A stretch of DNA of 64,000 bases from the NCBI GenBank assembly GCA_024281055.1, contig JAMXLF010000008.1, forward strand, positions 33,046-97,045, in the 5' to 3' direction. The first letter of the stretch is position 1. Each line of letters begins with the position of its first letter. Below the pieces are notes generated by a model. The model ran no database searches and was not told the origin of the DNA. It saw nothing but the letters and a program-made list of their open reading frames with translations. The stretch comes from Geobacteraceae bacterium (GTDB lineage: Bacteria > Desulfobacterota > Desulfuromonadia > Geobacterales > Geobacteraceae). A program made the translations under genes and the position numbers. Positions 46,921-54,624 of the stretch are shown here, piece by piece.

Positions 46921-46949
46921 ACGATAACGCAGCAGGCTGGCAAAGTCAA
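46921..46949 (-). promoter_or_regulatory. Promoter of the minus-strand GEMM leader
   Basis: On the minus strand TTGACT (46949-46944), 17 bases, TATCGT (46926-46921). The start near 46914 is about 25 bases ahead of the aptamer. Confidence 0.75.
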
Positions 46950-47014
46950 GGACGGGGAGTGGTTTTTTGTTGCAACATACTGAAATATAAAGGGTATTTT
47001 TGAGGGGTAGGCGT

Positions 47015-47395
47015 TCAGTCGAGCCTGATGACGGTATCGAGAATCTGCTGCAGGGCCGCGAGAATCAACCGTACTCCCTGAGCCCTGCCTTCCGGCGCAT
47101 CGGCGTTGATTGCGCGCAGCTGAGCGGCGGTGACCTGCTGTGCAGAGAGATCCGCGATGCCGTTGTAGCCCGCGACCTGGGGAATGAAGGTATGAACGAG
47201 GTTCTGTGAACGCCGCCTCAGCGACTCGGAAACCGTCCCGCTGGCAAGCGCTCCGTCCAGGGAGCTGAGAAAGAGCTCAAGCATGCCGGTTGTTCCGAAC
47301 ATGCCTACGAGAGATGGGGTGAAACGGCCAATGCTCCGGTCGGGGGTGGCATTCAGTTCGTGGAAGGCGGCGATCAACTCACGGGCTTCGTTCAT
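47015..47395 (-). CDS. Hypothetical soluble protein
   Basis: A 126-residue protein with no signal or membrane segment, predicted mostly helical (ARELIAAFHELN, GMLELFLSSLDGALASG, RAQGVRLILAALQQILDT). No family is recognised. ATG 47395 follows GAGGGGGG by five bases. Its leader (47396-47515) contains a large closing stem and its own promoter. The aptamer of the next gene starts about 125 bp beyond its stop. Confidence 0.65.
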   Translation of the reverse strand: MNEARELIAAFHELNATPDRSIGRFTPSLVGMFGTTGMLELFLSSLDGALASGTVSESLRRRSQNLVHTFIPQVAGYNGIADLSAQQVTAAQLRAINADAPEGRAQGVRLILAALQQILDTVIRLD

Positions 47396-47444
47396 ACGTT
47401 CCCCCCTCGGTAGTTGTTACAACATTCATGTTCTGCAGTTGCGG

Positions 47445-47515
47445 GACCAGCGCGAAAAGAGGTTCCGGCAGGTGGAGCGAGCTTTTGTCCGGTGAGGTTG
47501 CCGCGTCCCGTAAAT
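47445..47515 (-). promoter_or_regulatory. Structured leader candidate of the 126-residue gene
   Basis: On the minus strand CGGGAC near 47515 pairs with GTCCCG near 47445, enclosing about 60 bases with an inner CCGG/CCGG pairing. No known riboswitch class is recognised. The rest of the 47396-47707 gap holds the promoter and the terminator listed separately. Confidence 0.3.
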
Positions 47516-47517
47516 AA

Positions 47518-47545
47518 AAAATAGCAGGGATTGGCCGACTGTCAA
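47518..47545 (-). promoter_or_regulatory. Promoter ahead of the 126-residue gene
   Basis: On the minus strand TTGACA (47545-47540), 16 bases, TATTTT (47523-47518). Confidence 0.65.
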
Positions 47546-47643
47546 CCTCCGTCCCGGAGGATGCCCTAACGGGAAGGCTCTGCAACCGCATCTTGGGCCG
47601 AAGGCGTTGAGCCGGCAAGGCACGTTACGCAAGGCGACGAAAC

Positions 47644-47682
47644 GGAAAACCCCCGACTCCGCAAGGAAGCCGGGGGTTTTCC
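47644..47682. terminator. Terminator after fumarase (bidirectional shape)
   Basis: GGAAAACCCCCG (47644-47655) and CGGGGGTTTTCC (47671-47682) are a perfect 12-bp inverted repeat just beyond the fumarase stop. Confidence 0.85.
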
Positions 47683-47707
47683 AATTAAACGCTCTGCTTC
47701 TGTACGA

Positions 47708-49327
47708 TCAACAACCGAGTTGCTTGAAGAAGTCGTTCCCCTTGTCATCCACCAGGATGAATGCCGGGAAGTCGACCACCTCGATCTTCCAGACCGCCTC
47801 CATCCCCAGTTCAGGGAAGTCGATGCACTCGACCTTCTTGATGTTCTCCTCGGCCAGGAGCGCTGCCGGACCACCGATGGACCCCAGGTAGAAACCGCCG
47901 TACTTCTTGCAGGCGTCCGTCACCTGCTGGCTACGGTTCCCCTTGGCGATCATGATGAGCGATGCCCCCTTGGACTGGAGGAGATCGACATACGAGTCCA
48001 TGCGGCCTGCCGTGGTCGGACCGAAGGAGCCGGAGGCCTTGCCCGCCGGTGTTTTGGCCGGGCCGGCGTAGTAGATCGGGTGGTTGAGGAGGTATTCGGG
48101 CACCGGTTTTCCGGCGTCGATGATCTCCTTGAACTTGGCATGGGCGATGTCGCGGCCGACGACGATGGTGCCGGTGAGAAGGAGCGGCGTGGCGACCGGG
48201 TGCTTGGTCAGCTCGGCCAGTACCTCCTTGATCGGCTTGTTCAGATCAATCTTGACGCCGTGGTCGTGCTTCCTGCGGTACGCCTCGGGGATGAGGCGCC
48301 CCGGATCGCGGTCCATATCCTCCAGCCAGATGCCGTCCTTGTTGATCTTCGCCTTGATGTTGCGGTCGGCGGAGCAGGAGACCCCCATCCCCACCGGGCA
48401 GGAGGCGCCGTGGCGGGGGAGCCGGATAATGCGCACGTCGTGGGCGAAGTACTTCCCGCCGAACTGGGCACCGATGCCGAGTTTCTGGGCCGCTTCGAGA
48501 ATTTTCTTCTCCAGTTCCACGTCGCGGAACGCCTGGCCGTACTCGTTCCCCTCGGTGGGGAGGCTGTCCAGGTACTTGGTAGAGGCGAGCTTGACGGTCT
48601 TAAGGCACCCTTCGGCACTGGTGCCGCCGATGACGAAGGCCAAATGGTATGGCGGACAGGCGGCGGTGCCGAGGGTCTTCATCTTGTCGATGAGGAACTT
48701 CTCCAGGGTCGCGGGGTTGAGGAGCGCCTTCGTTTCCTGGTAGAGGTAGGTCTTGTTGGCCGAGCCGCCCCCCTTGGCGACGAACATGAACTTGTATTCC
48801 GCCCCCTTGGTGGCGTAGAGGTCGATCTGGGCCGGGAGGTTCGTGCCGGTGTTGACTTCCTTGTACATGTCGAGGGCCACGGTCTGGGAGTAGCGGAGAT
48901 TCTCCTCGGTGTAGGTCTTGTAAACCCCCTTGGAGAGATACTCCTCGTCATTCACCCCGGTCCAGACCTGCTGTCCCTTTTTCCCCACGATGGTGGCGGT
49001 GCCGGTGTCCTGGCAGATGGGGAGCTCGAACTTGGCGGCGACCTCGGCGTTGCGCAGCATGGCGATCGCAACCCCTTTGTCGTTGGGGGAGGCTTCCGGG
49101 TCGGCGAGGATCTTTGCTACCATCTCGTTGTGCTCGGGGCGGAGCAGGAAGGAGACGTCGCGCATCGCCTGGTTGGCGAGGAAGGTGAGGGCGGCCGGAT
49201 CGACCTTGAGGACCTCCTGTCCCTCGAACTGGGTCACCGAGACGCCATCCTTGGTGAGGAGGCGGTACTTGGTCTCGTCCTTGCCGAGGGGGAAGGGGTC
49301 CTGGTAATGGAACTCTTTAACGGCCAT
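47708..49327 (-). CDS. fum: Fumarate hydratase, class I (iron-sulfur)
   Basis: A 539-residue class I fumarase of the fused (alpha plus beta) type, interconverting fumarate and malate in the TCA cycle. Cluster cysteines are in [25 protein letters not shown] and [12 protein letters not shown]. The C-terminal beta part contains [14 protein letters not shown] and [18 protein letters not shown] 49327 follows AAAGGAGAACAACG; a frame extension to 49495 is not family-like. The gene stands alone and is very GC-rich, which creates long antisense frames. Confidence 0.95.
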   Translation of the reverse strand: MAVKEFHYQDPFPLGKDETKYRLLTKDGVSVTQFEGQEVLKVDPAALTFLANQAMRDVSFLLRPEHNEMVAKILADPEASPNDKGVAIAMLRNAEVAAKFELPICQDTGTATIVGKKGQQVWTGVNDEEYLSKGVYKTYTEENLRYSQTVALDMYKEVNTGTNLPAQIDLYATKGAEYKFMFVAKGGGSANKTYLYQETKALLNPATLEKFLIDKMKTLGTAACPPYHLAFVIGGTSAEGCLKTVKLASTKYLDSLPTEGNEYGQAFRDVELEKKILEAAQKLGIGAQFGGKYFAHDVRIIRLPRHGASCPVGMGVSCSADRNIKAKINKDGIWLEDMDRDPGRLIPEAYRRKHDHGVKIDLNKPIKEVLAELTKHPVATPLLLTGTIVVGRDIAHAKFKEIIDAGKPVPEYLLNHPIYYAGPAKTPAGKASGSFGPTTAGRMDSYVDLLQSKGASLIMIAKGNRSQQVTDACKKYGGFYLGSIGGPAALLAEENIKKVECIDFPELGMEAVWKIEVVDFPAFILVDDKGNDFFKQLGC

Positions 49328-49648
49328 CGTTGTTCTCCTTTCGGTGGAATTAATAATCGAAGGCTCTGGGCACGGGGCTCTAGGCACCAGGCTGAACGGC
49401 CCTCTGTGATTCTGCGGATATCTCGCGCCCGGTGCCGCAGCGCCTCGCGCCTGGTTTTGTATACAGTATACGGAAATATATTGGAAAAATTCCATTTTGT
49501 CGAGAGGGAAGTTGCGCCGGTGCGCAGTTTGTCAACAGCCGCAGGGCGAATTTAATTCATGCCTGCGGCGGCGTATCGGGTTATATAACGGCAGTTTATT
49601 GTAATGCATCCATGGCTGGGTACATGCCCCAATCTGCCGGAGGGAGTG
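49328..49648. other. Fumarase upstream region
   Basis: No gene is seen. It holds the 13-bp palindrome GTATACAGTATAC (49459-49471), a TGGAA-N3-TTCCA repeat (49482-49494), and near-complementary GC-rich arms (GGCACGGGGC near 49367, GCCCGGTGCC near 49428). Any of these could control fum. Confidence 0.45.
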
Positions 49649-49737
49649 ATGGGCCTGAGAATCATGGTCGTTGACGATACCCTGTTCATGCGCCAACTCT
49701 TGCGCGGCATCCTGGAGGAAGAGGGGTGGGAAGGCAC
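49649..49737 (+). pseudogene. Truncated CheY-like receiver fragment
   Basis: ATG 49649 has a good ribosome site (GGAGGGAG) and encodes GLRIMVVDDTLFMRQLLRGI followed by LEEEGWE, the first beta-strand, acidic pair and helix of a CheY-type receiver. It then stops being receiver-like at about 49737, exactly where the convergent HD-GYP gene ends; the frame runs on in unrelated sequence to 49834. This is the remnant of a response regulator gene cut by a deletion or rearrangement. Confidence 0.8.
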
Positions 49738-51221
49738 TAGCGCAGCACCGCCTCCCGCCTGCCGAGCAGGTTCTCTCCGGCGTCGTTTCCCTCGAAGAGA
49801 GCCCGTTCCCTCCCGGAGTCGTAAATCCGCTTGAACATTGCGAGTATGTGCGGATCGAACTGGCTTCCCGAGAACTCGTTCATGATCCTGAGCGCCTCAC
49901 CGGCCGGCATTCCCTTGCGGTAGGGACGGTCCGACGTCATGGCGTCGAAGGCGTCGGCAACGGTGATCACCCGCGCTTCCCGTGGAATGCTCTCCGCCAT
50001 AATCTGGTCCGGATACCCCCTGCCATCGTACCATTCATGGTGGTGCCTGATCCACTTGATGATGTTGCTGAATTCCCTGATGTTGGAAAGGATCTGTGCC
50101 CCCCGCGCAGGATGCTCCTTGATCTTTTCCTGCTCTTCCGGCTCCAGTAGCCCCGGTTTCTGGAGGATCCGCTCGGGAGTGCCGATTTTGCCGATGTCAT
50201 GGAGAATGGCGGCGAGCATCACCTGGCGGGTTTCTTTCCGGGCCATGCCGAGTTCCTCGCAGATGACGGCGGAGAGACGCGCTACCCGCCGAGAGTGACC
50301 ATACGTGTACGGGTCTTTTGCGTCGATGGCCGATGCGAGCGCCCCTACGGTGTTTATGAAGATCTCGTTGATCTCCTCATAGAGCTGAGCCTTCTTGATG
50401 GAAGAAGCAACCTCTGCGCCGAACACCCCCATCAGCTTCAATTCCTGGGACCAGAACTCCTCGCCGGAGAGCTTGTCGCAGGCGAGAAGCATCCCGATCA
50501 TTCGGTTGTCGGAGATGAGGGGTACGCAAAGAACCGACCTGGCGGGAAATGGAAGGGAAAACCTGCCGTCGGCCTCTATGTCACAGACGGTAACCGGTTC
50601 TCCCTGCTGGCCGATATGCTCGATGAACTGCGTGCCGAGGCTGCAGCGGAAAGAGCGGGCCGTCTCCCTGTCTCGTCCCGCGCTCATCCGGGTGTAGAGC
50701 TCGTTCCTGTCCTCGTCGACGAGCATGACCGACAGGTTGTGCACGAAGAGGATCCGCCCCGCTTCCTCCAGGACACGGAGACAGATGGTATCCACATCCA
50801 TCTCGCTGCCGAGATTGTTCGAGAGTGAGTAGATGATGGACAGTTCCTCATAGACCCGTACCACCTCGGACGAGAGATCGTCGATCTCCGTTTCCAGGTT
50901 GAAGAACTGCTCCAGGCAGAAGGCCGCGGCCTTGAGTTCATTCACGGGTTCCCCGACGGGGAGGCAGGCGGCGAGGGTGCCGAGCTTTTCTCCTTTGTGA
51001 TGGACCGGCATGTCGGCAAGCAGCGTCCCCACCGGACAACAGGCTCCCTCCAGGCAGTCGAGGCGGGCGCACGGGGTGCCGGCACTGGCAAGCGTCTCCC
51101 CCTCCATATCCATGAGAACCAGTGGAAAGTCAAAGCGGTGGGAGAGGGCGCCGATCATTTCTTCCAGTTTTCCCTGCCCAGGGACCTGCAGTACGTCGTG
51201 CATTGCCGCGGCTCCCTTCAT
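49737..51221 (-). CDS. GAF/HD-GYP domain protein (cyclic dinucleotide phosphodiesterase)
   Basis: A 494-residue protein. N-terminal region (residues 15-100) has a Cys-rich patch (ARLDCLEGACCP), a GAF domain covers about 130-280, and the HD-GYP domain 290-470. HSRRVARLS, HDIGKIG, HPARGAQIL, HHHEWYDGRGYP and DAFDAMTSDRPYR are all present, so the metal site and GYP motif look complete. The family hydrolyses c-di-GMP; some members cleave cGAMP. It follows the histidine kinase by 2 bp. ATG 51221 or 51203 could start it. Confidence 0.9.
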   Translation of the reverse strand: MKGAAAMHDVLQVPGQGKLEEMIGALSHRFDFPLVLMDMEGETLASAGTPCARLDCLEGACCPVGTLLADMPVHHKGEKLGTLAACLPVGEPVNELKAAAFCLEQFFNLETEIDDLSSEVVRVYEELSIIYSLSNNLGSEMDVDTICLRVLEEAGRILFVHNLSVMLVDEDRNELYTRMSAGRDRETARSFRCSLGTQFIEHIGQQGEPVTVCDIEADGRFSLPFPARSVLCVPLISDNRMIGMLLACDKLSGEEFWSQELKLMGVFGAEVASSIKKAQLYEEINEIFINTVGALASAIDAKDPYTYGHSRRVARLSAVICEELGMARKETRQVMLAAILHDIGKIGTPERILQKPGLLEPEEQEKIKEHPARGAQILSNIREFSNIIKWIRHHHEWYDGRGYPDQIMAESIPREARVITVADAFDAMTSDRPYRKGMPAGEALRIMNEFSGSQFDPHILAMFKRIYDSGRERALFEGNDAGENLLGRREAVLR

Positions 51222-51223
51222 GT

Positions 51224-53116
51224 CTATAATTCTCCGATACTGCGCTGATACGTCTTTTCGATCTCGCCATAGAGCTGGTAGAGCCCGTCGGCGTCCTTGG
51301 GCCGCCCACCGACAGCGGTGAGCGTCCGGATGTGCCGGTCGAGTGGGGCGCCGATAATGAGGAACAGGGGGATATGCTCCGTCTTTGGGTCATCCTTGAT
51401 CCCGGTGACGATGGCGTCGAGTGTTGCCTTGCCGAATGAGCCGATTACCACTCCCGCGGGAAGCGAGGCCGCGCACGCCCGCACGGCGGTCGTCGCATCG
51501 GCGAATACCTGGATATCGTACCCTTCCGCACCGAGCAGGACCTGAAGAGTCCGGCACTCGTCCTTATCGGACGATATGAGCATTATCCGGTCCTTCGGGT
51601 GGAAGGCGGAGGCAAATTTGAGGGTGATCTCATAGGTGTCGAATGGCCGGGAGAGATAACCGTGGAGAATGATGCGGGGGTCGATGCCGTTGCGGACGGC
51701 AAAAAGGGAGACGAGGATCATCTGGACATTGAGGCTGCGCGCCAGTTTGGCCAGTTCGGAGAAGTCGCTCCAGTTTTCAGCGACATCACAGATGATGAGG
51801 CCGGGACGCATCCCCCCGACGATCCGGACGGCTCTCTCGATCGTGTCGGCTCCCATGGTCCGGTAGCCGAGCTGTTCCAGCTTCTTCCTGAGAACCTGGC
51901 GGGTGGCCATGAACTCGGACAGCACGAGTACCGGCCGATGGGACACTGAGGTTTCCCCGGACCAGGAGGTGTCTTCTTCGGCGACATGTTCGGTTTTTGC
52001 GGCAGCCACCGGAATGTAGAAGTAAAAGGTACTTCCCTTGCCGACGGTGCTGTCGACCCAGATTCTCCCGCAATGGTATTCCACGATCTTGCGGGAGATG
52101 GCGAGGCCGAGCCCCGACCCTTTCGGCCGCGATGCGGGAGCGCCCGCGATGCGGTAGAACTCGTCGAAGATCAGCTCTTTTTCTTCGGGGAAAATCCCCT
52201 CTCCCGTGTCGGTCACGGCAAACCTGACCCCGTCTCCGTCCCGGCAAGCTTCCACGGTTATTGTTCCCGCGGTGGTGAACTTGACGGCATTGTTGAGCAG
52301 GTTGACGAGCACCTGGAGCAGCTGGTTGCGGTCTCCCTGGACAACGGGGAGATCACGGCACTCTTCTACGACCAGGGCCAGCCCCTTGGTCTTCGCCATC
52401 GGCAGGATCAGGCGGGTGCCTTCCTCGATGAGCTCGGCGGGTCGCACCGGGCTGAGATGGAGTTCCACCTTGCCGGATTCGATCCTGATGAGGTCGAGGA
52501 GCTCATTGACGAGGTCGGTAAGCCGCTCGCTCTCTTCGTTGATGATCTTGGTGAATTCCTTCCCCGTCTCCCGGTCGATATCGTCATAACTGAGGAGTAT
52601 CTCCGAGTAGGAACGGATGGAGGAAAGGGGGGTGCGCAGCTCGTGCGATACGTTGGCGAGGAAGTCGGTCTTTTTGCTGTCATACTCCTGCAATCGGGCG
52701 TGGGCCTCGGAGAGAGCGTCGAGGGCTGTCTGCAGGTTCATGTTCTTGTGTTTGATGGCGTCGCTCAGGCTGTGAAAGGTGGCGATGGCGTTATCGTAGC
52801 GTTCCTGCTCTCTCCGGATGGTATGGGCAACGTAACCGCATGCCAGGGCTGCAAGGGGGAGAGATACCAACTCTCCCGTATGGCTCGCGAGAGAGGCATC
52901 GGCGGGAAGATGGTGGGCAAAGAGGAGCCCGAACAGAAAGGCGTATCCCGTACCGGCCAGGAACAGAAAACGGTTTCCCAGATGGAGTGAAAAATAGACG
53001 ATGAGAGGGTAATAGAGGAACCTGAAAGGGCTCAGCGCATCGCCGGTCATCCGGCAAAGCAGGATGATTGCCAGCAATGCTACGCAGAAGAGGAACGTTA
53101 ACCTTCGTCTGTTCAT
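51224..53116 (-). CDS. Hybrid histidine kinase with two receiver-like C-terminal domains
   Basis: A 630-residue membrane kinase. About four N-terminal helices (residues 6-95) form an integral sensor. HisKA holds NVSHELRTPLSSIRSYSE, and HATPase has NLLNNAVKFT, DTGEGI and GSGLGLAISRKIVEYH. Two further alpha/beta domains (about 395-510 and 515-625) look like receivers. The first keeps IICDV but not a full acidic pocket; the second has IGSFG in place of the phosphoacceptor Asp, so both appear degenerate. It lies between an RR gene and the HD-GYP gene in one operon. Confidence 0.9.
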   Translation of the reverse strand: MNRRRLTFLFCVALLAIILLCRMTGDALSPFRFLYYPLIVYFSLHLGNRFLFLAGTGYAFLFGLLFAHHLPADASLASHTGELVSLPLAALACGYVAHTIRREQERYDNAIATFHSLSDAIKHKNMNLQTALDALSEAHARLQEYDSKKTDFLANVSHELRTPLSSIRSYSEILLSYDDIDRETGKEFTKIINEESERLTDLVNELLDLIRIESGKVELHLSPVRPAELIEEGTRLILPMAKTKGLALVVEECRDLPVVQGDRNQLLQVLVNLLNNAVKFTTAGTITVEACRDGDGVRFAVTDTGEGIFPEEKELIFDEFYRIAGAPASRPKGSGLGLAISRKIVEYHCGRIWVDSTVGKGSTFYFYIPVAAAKTEHVAEEDTSWSGETSVSHRPVLVLSEFMATRQVLRKKLEQLGYRTMGADTIERAVRIVGGMRPGLIICDVAENWSDFSELAKLARSLNVQMILVSLFAVRNGIDPRIILHGYLSRPFDTYEITLKFASAFHPKDRIMLISSDKDECRTLQVLLGAEGYDIQVFADATTAVRACAASLPAGVVIGSFGKATLDAIVTGIKDDPKTEHIPLFLIIGAPLDRHIRTLTAVGGRPKDADGLYQLYGEIEKTYQRSIGEL

Positions 53117-53119
53117 GCA

Positions 53120-53494
53120 CTATCCCGTTGCCAGCAACGTCCTGACCCTGGCAACCACCTCTCTGGGGCTGAAGGGCTTGGTGATGAACTCATTGGCACC
53201 CGTTGCCATGCTCTGCTCACGGTCAAGTTCCTGCCCCTTGCAGGTCAGGATGATGATATGGGTCTTCCGGAGGTATGGGTCGTTCTTGACCGCTTTGCAG
53301 ACCTCCATGCCGCTTCGTTTGGGCAGGATGAGGTCGAGGAAGACGATCCGCGGGCGGTGCTGACGGATGCTTGCCAGGGCCGCGTCACCGTCTGTCGCGG
53401 TTTCGACATTGAATCCCTCTTTTTTGAGGACGAAATTAAGTGCCCTGGCGATGTGGGGCTCGTCGTCAACGACGAGAATGTCCAGATCTTGCAT
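53120..53494 (-). CDS. Single-domain response regulator
   Basis: A 124-residue CheY-like receiver: DILVVDDEPHIARAL (acidic pair), IVFLDLILPKRSGME (phosphoacceptor Asp), ILTCKG and FITKPFSPREV (Lys). It has no output domain. ATG 53494 with GGAG five bases upstream fits; the frame to 53536 is too long. It is the first gene of the RR-HK-HD-GYP operon and its likely cognate kinase is the next gene. Confidence 0.92.
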   Translation of the reverse strand: MQDLDILVVDDEPHIARALNFVLKKEGFNVETATDGDAALASIRQHRPRIVFLDLILPKRSGMEVCKAVKNDPYLRKTHIIILTCKGQELDREQSMATGANEFITKPFSPREVVARVRTLLATG

Positions 53495-53536
53495 GACAGC
53501 TCCGTGCCGTGGCTCGAATAACGGGAGTTGACACAA

Positions 53537-53564
53537 ATTTTACCACAGAAATGGCGCTGTTCAA
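53537..53564 (-). promoter_or_regulatory. Promoter of the RR-HK-HD-GYP operon
   Basis: On the minus strand TTGAAC (53564-53559), 16 bases, TAAAAT (53542-53537), about 40 bases before the RR start. Confidence 0.65.
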
Positions 53565-53620
53565 GTGATGTTATTAATTGGATGGCGTTTATGTCGTGCG
53601 TTTGCTGAGAGATAAGGAAA

Positions 53621-53666
53621 AAGGACCGGCATGTCACCTGCGATACCGAGAGTGAAGCCGGTCCTT
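53621..53666 (-). terminator. Terminator of the H1-like gene
   Basis: AAGGACCGGC (53621-53630) and GCCGGTCCTT (53657-53666) form a 10-bp stem with a T-rich flank on the minus strand. Confidence 0.8.
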
Positions 53667-53715
53667 TCTGTGTGGAGGGTTCGTGAATCTTCAGTTCAGC
53701 CAGTTATGCTGACGC

Positions 53716-54303
53716 CTACTTCTTCGGCTTCGCCGAAATTCTGGCCGCAGTCTTGGGCGCTGCCTTCGCGACGGACTTTGCAGCAGCCTTCGGAGCGGTC
53801 GCTTTTTTCGGAGCGGCAGCCTTGGGAGCAGCGGCTTTCTTTGCCGGGGCAGCCTTGGGGGCGGCTTTTTTGACTGCTGCAGCCTTCTTGGGCGCGGCGG
53901 CCTTGGTGGCAGCCGCTTTCGGGGCTGTGGCTTTTTTGGGAGCAGCAGCCTTGGCTGTTGCGGCCTTTTTGGCCGGAGCGGCCTTGGTGACGGCCTTTTT
54001 AACTGCGGCAGCCTTGGGTGCAGCCTTCTTCGCCAGGGTTGTCTTTGCAGCAGTCGTTTTCTTCGCTGCGGAGGCCTTGGGTGCAGCGGCTTTTTTCGGA
54101 GCAGCAGCCTTGGCCGGGGCGGCTTTCTTTGCCGGAGCGGCCTTCGCTGCAGCTGCCTTCTTCGGTGCTGCGGCCTTCGGTGCCGCAGCTTTTGCCGCGA
54201 CGGCTTTTTTCGGCGCGGCTTTTTTGGCTGCTGCAGCCTTGGGGGCTGCTTTCTTAGGAGCAGCGCTGGCGGCTTTTGAAGCTGTTACCTTCGGCTTAGG
54301 CAT
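53716..54303 (-). CDS. Histone H1-like Lys/Ala/Pro-rich protein
   Basis: A 195-residue protein made almost wholly of Lys, Ala and Pro in short repeats of the type KAAAPKK, KKAAPAK and AAPKAAA. There is no folded domain or signal peptide. It resembles the C-terminal tail of histone H1 and bacterial H1-like or AlgP-type proteins, which bind and condense DNA. ATG 54303 follows AAGGAGAGGAAACC. Repeats in the DNA make its length prone to change. Binding to DNA is inferred from charge and family resemblance. Confidence 0.85.
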   Translation of the reverse strand: MPKPKVTASKAASAAPKKAAPKAAAAKKAAPKKAVAAKAAAPKAAAPKKAAAAKAAPAKKAAPAKAAAPKKAAAPKASAAKKTTAAKTTLAKKAAPKAAAVKKAVTKAAPAKKAATAKAAAPKKATAPKAAATKAAAPKKAAAVKKAAPKAAPAKKAAAPKAAAPKKATAPKAAAKSVAKAAPKTAARISAKPKK

Positions 54304-54346
54304 GGTTTCCTCTCCTTATGCATTGGAATAAAAAGGATTTTCTGAC

Positions 54347-54375
54347 TTAATATACATATTTGCGGGTTATGTCAA
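54347..54375 (-). promoter_or_regulatory. Promoter of the H1-like gene
   Basis: On the minus strand TTGACA (54375-54370), 17 bases, TATTAA (54352-54347); TATATT two bases nearer is an alternative -10. The rest of the 54304-54624 gap has only the hcp terminator. Confidence 0.65.
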
Positions 54376-54567
54376 TACTTCTTTATTACATGCAGTCCAT
54401 TAATAGTGAGATTTTTTCGAATATGACGACTGACTGAGAGTGTAACTGTGCGCAATCCCTTGCTGCGAGCCATTGTTTGGCCTACAGACTTTGCGGCTTC
54501 GAGGTGTCGTCGAGGGAGCATCACGGCAGTTAACACGATAATGACGGGAAGACAACCTGCTAAAGAA

Positions 54568-54600
54568 AAAGCGCGGCAGACACGTTCTGCCGCGCTTTCC
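54568..54600. terminator. Terminator after hcp
   Basis: AAAGCGCGGCAGA (54568-54580), loop CACGT, TCTGCCGCGCTTT (54586-54598): a perfect 13-bp stem. Confidence 0.9.
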
Positions 54601-54624
54601 GGTGAAGGAAAAAACGCGTCGCAA

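Noticed and set aside
47720..49555. A 611-codon plus-strand open frame opposite fumarase
   Set aside because: It is fully antisense to a well-conserved class I fumarase; GC-rich coding DNA often leaves the opposite frame open. Its protein has no recognisable domain.
53753..54331. Ala/Phe-rich plus-strand frame opposite the H1-like gene
   Set aside because: It arises from the repeat composition; the minus strand has a ribosome site, promoter and terminator.
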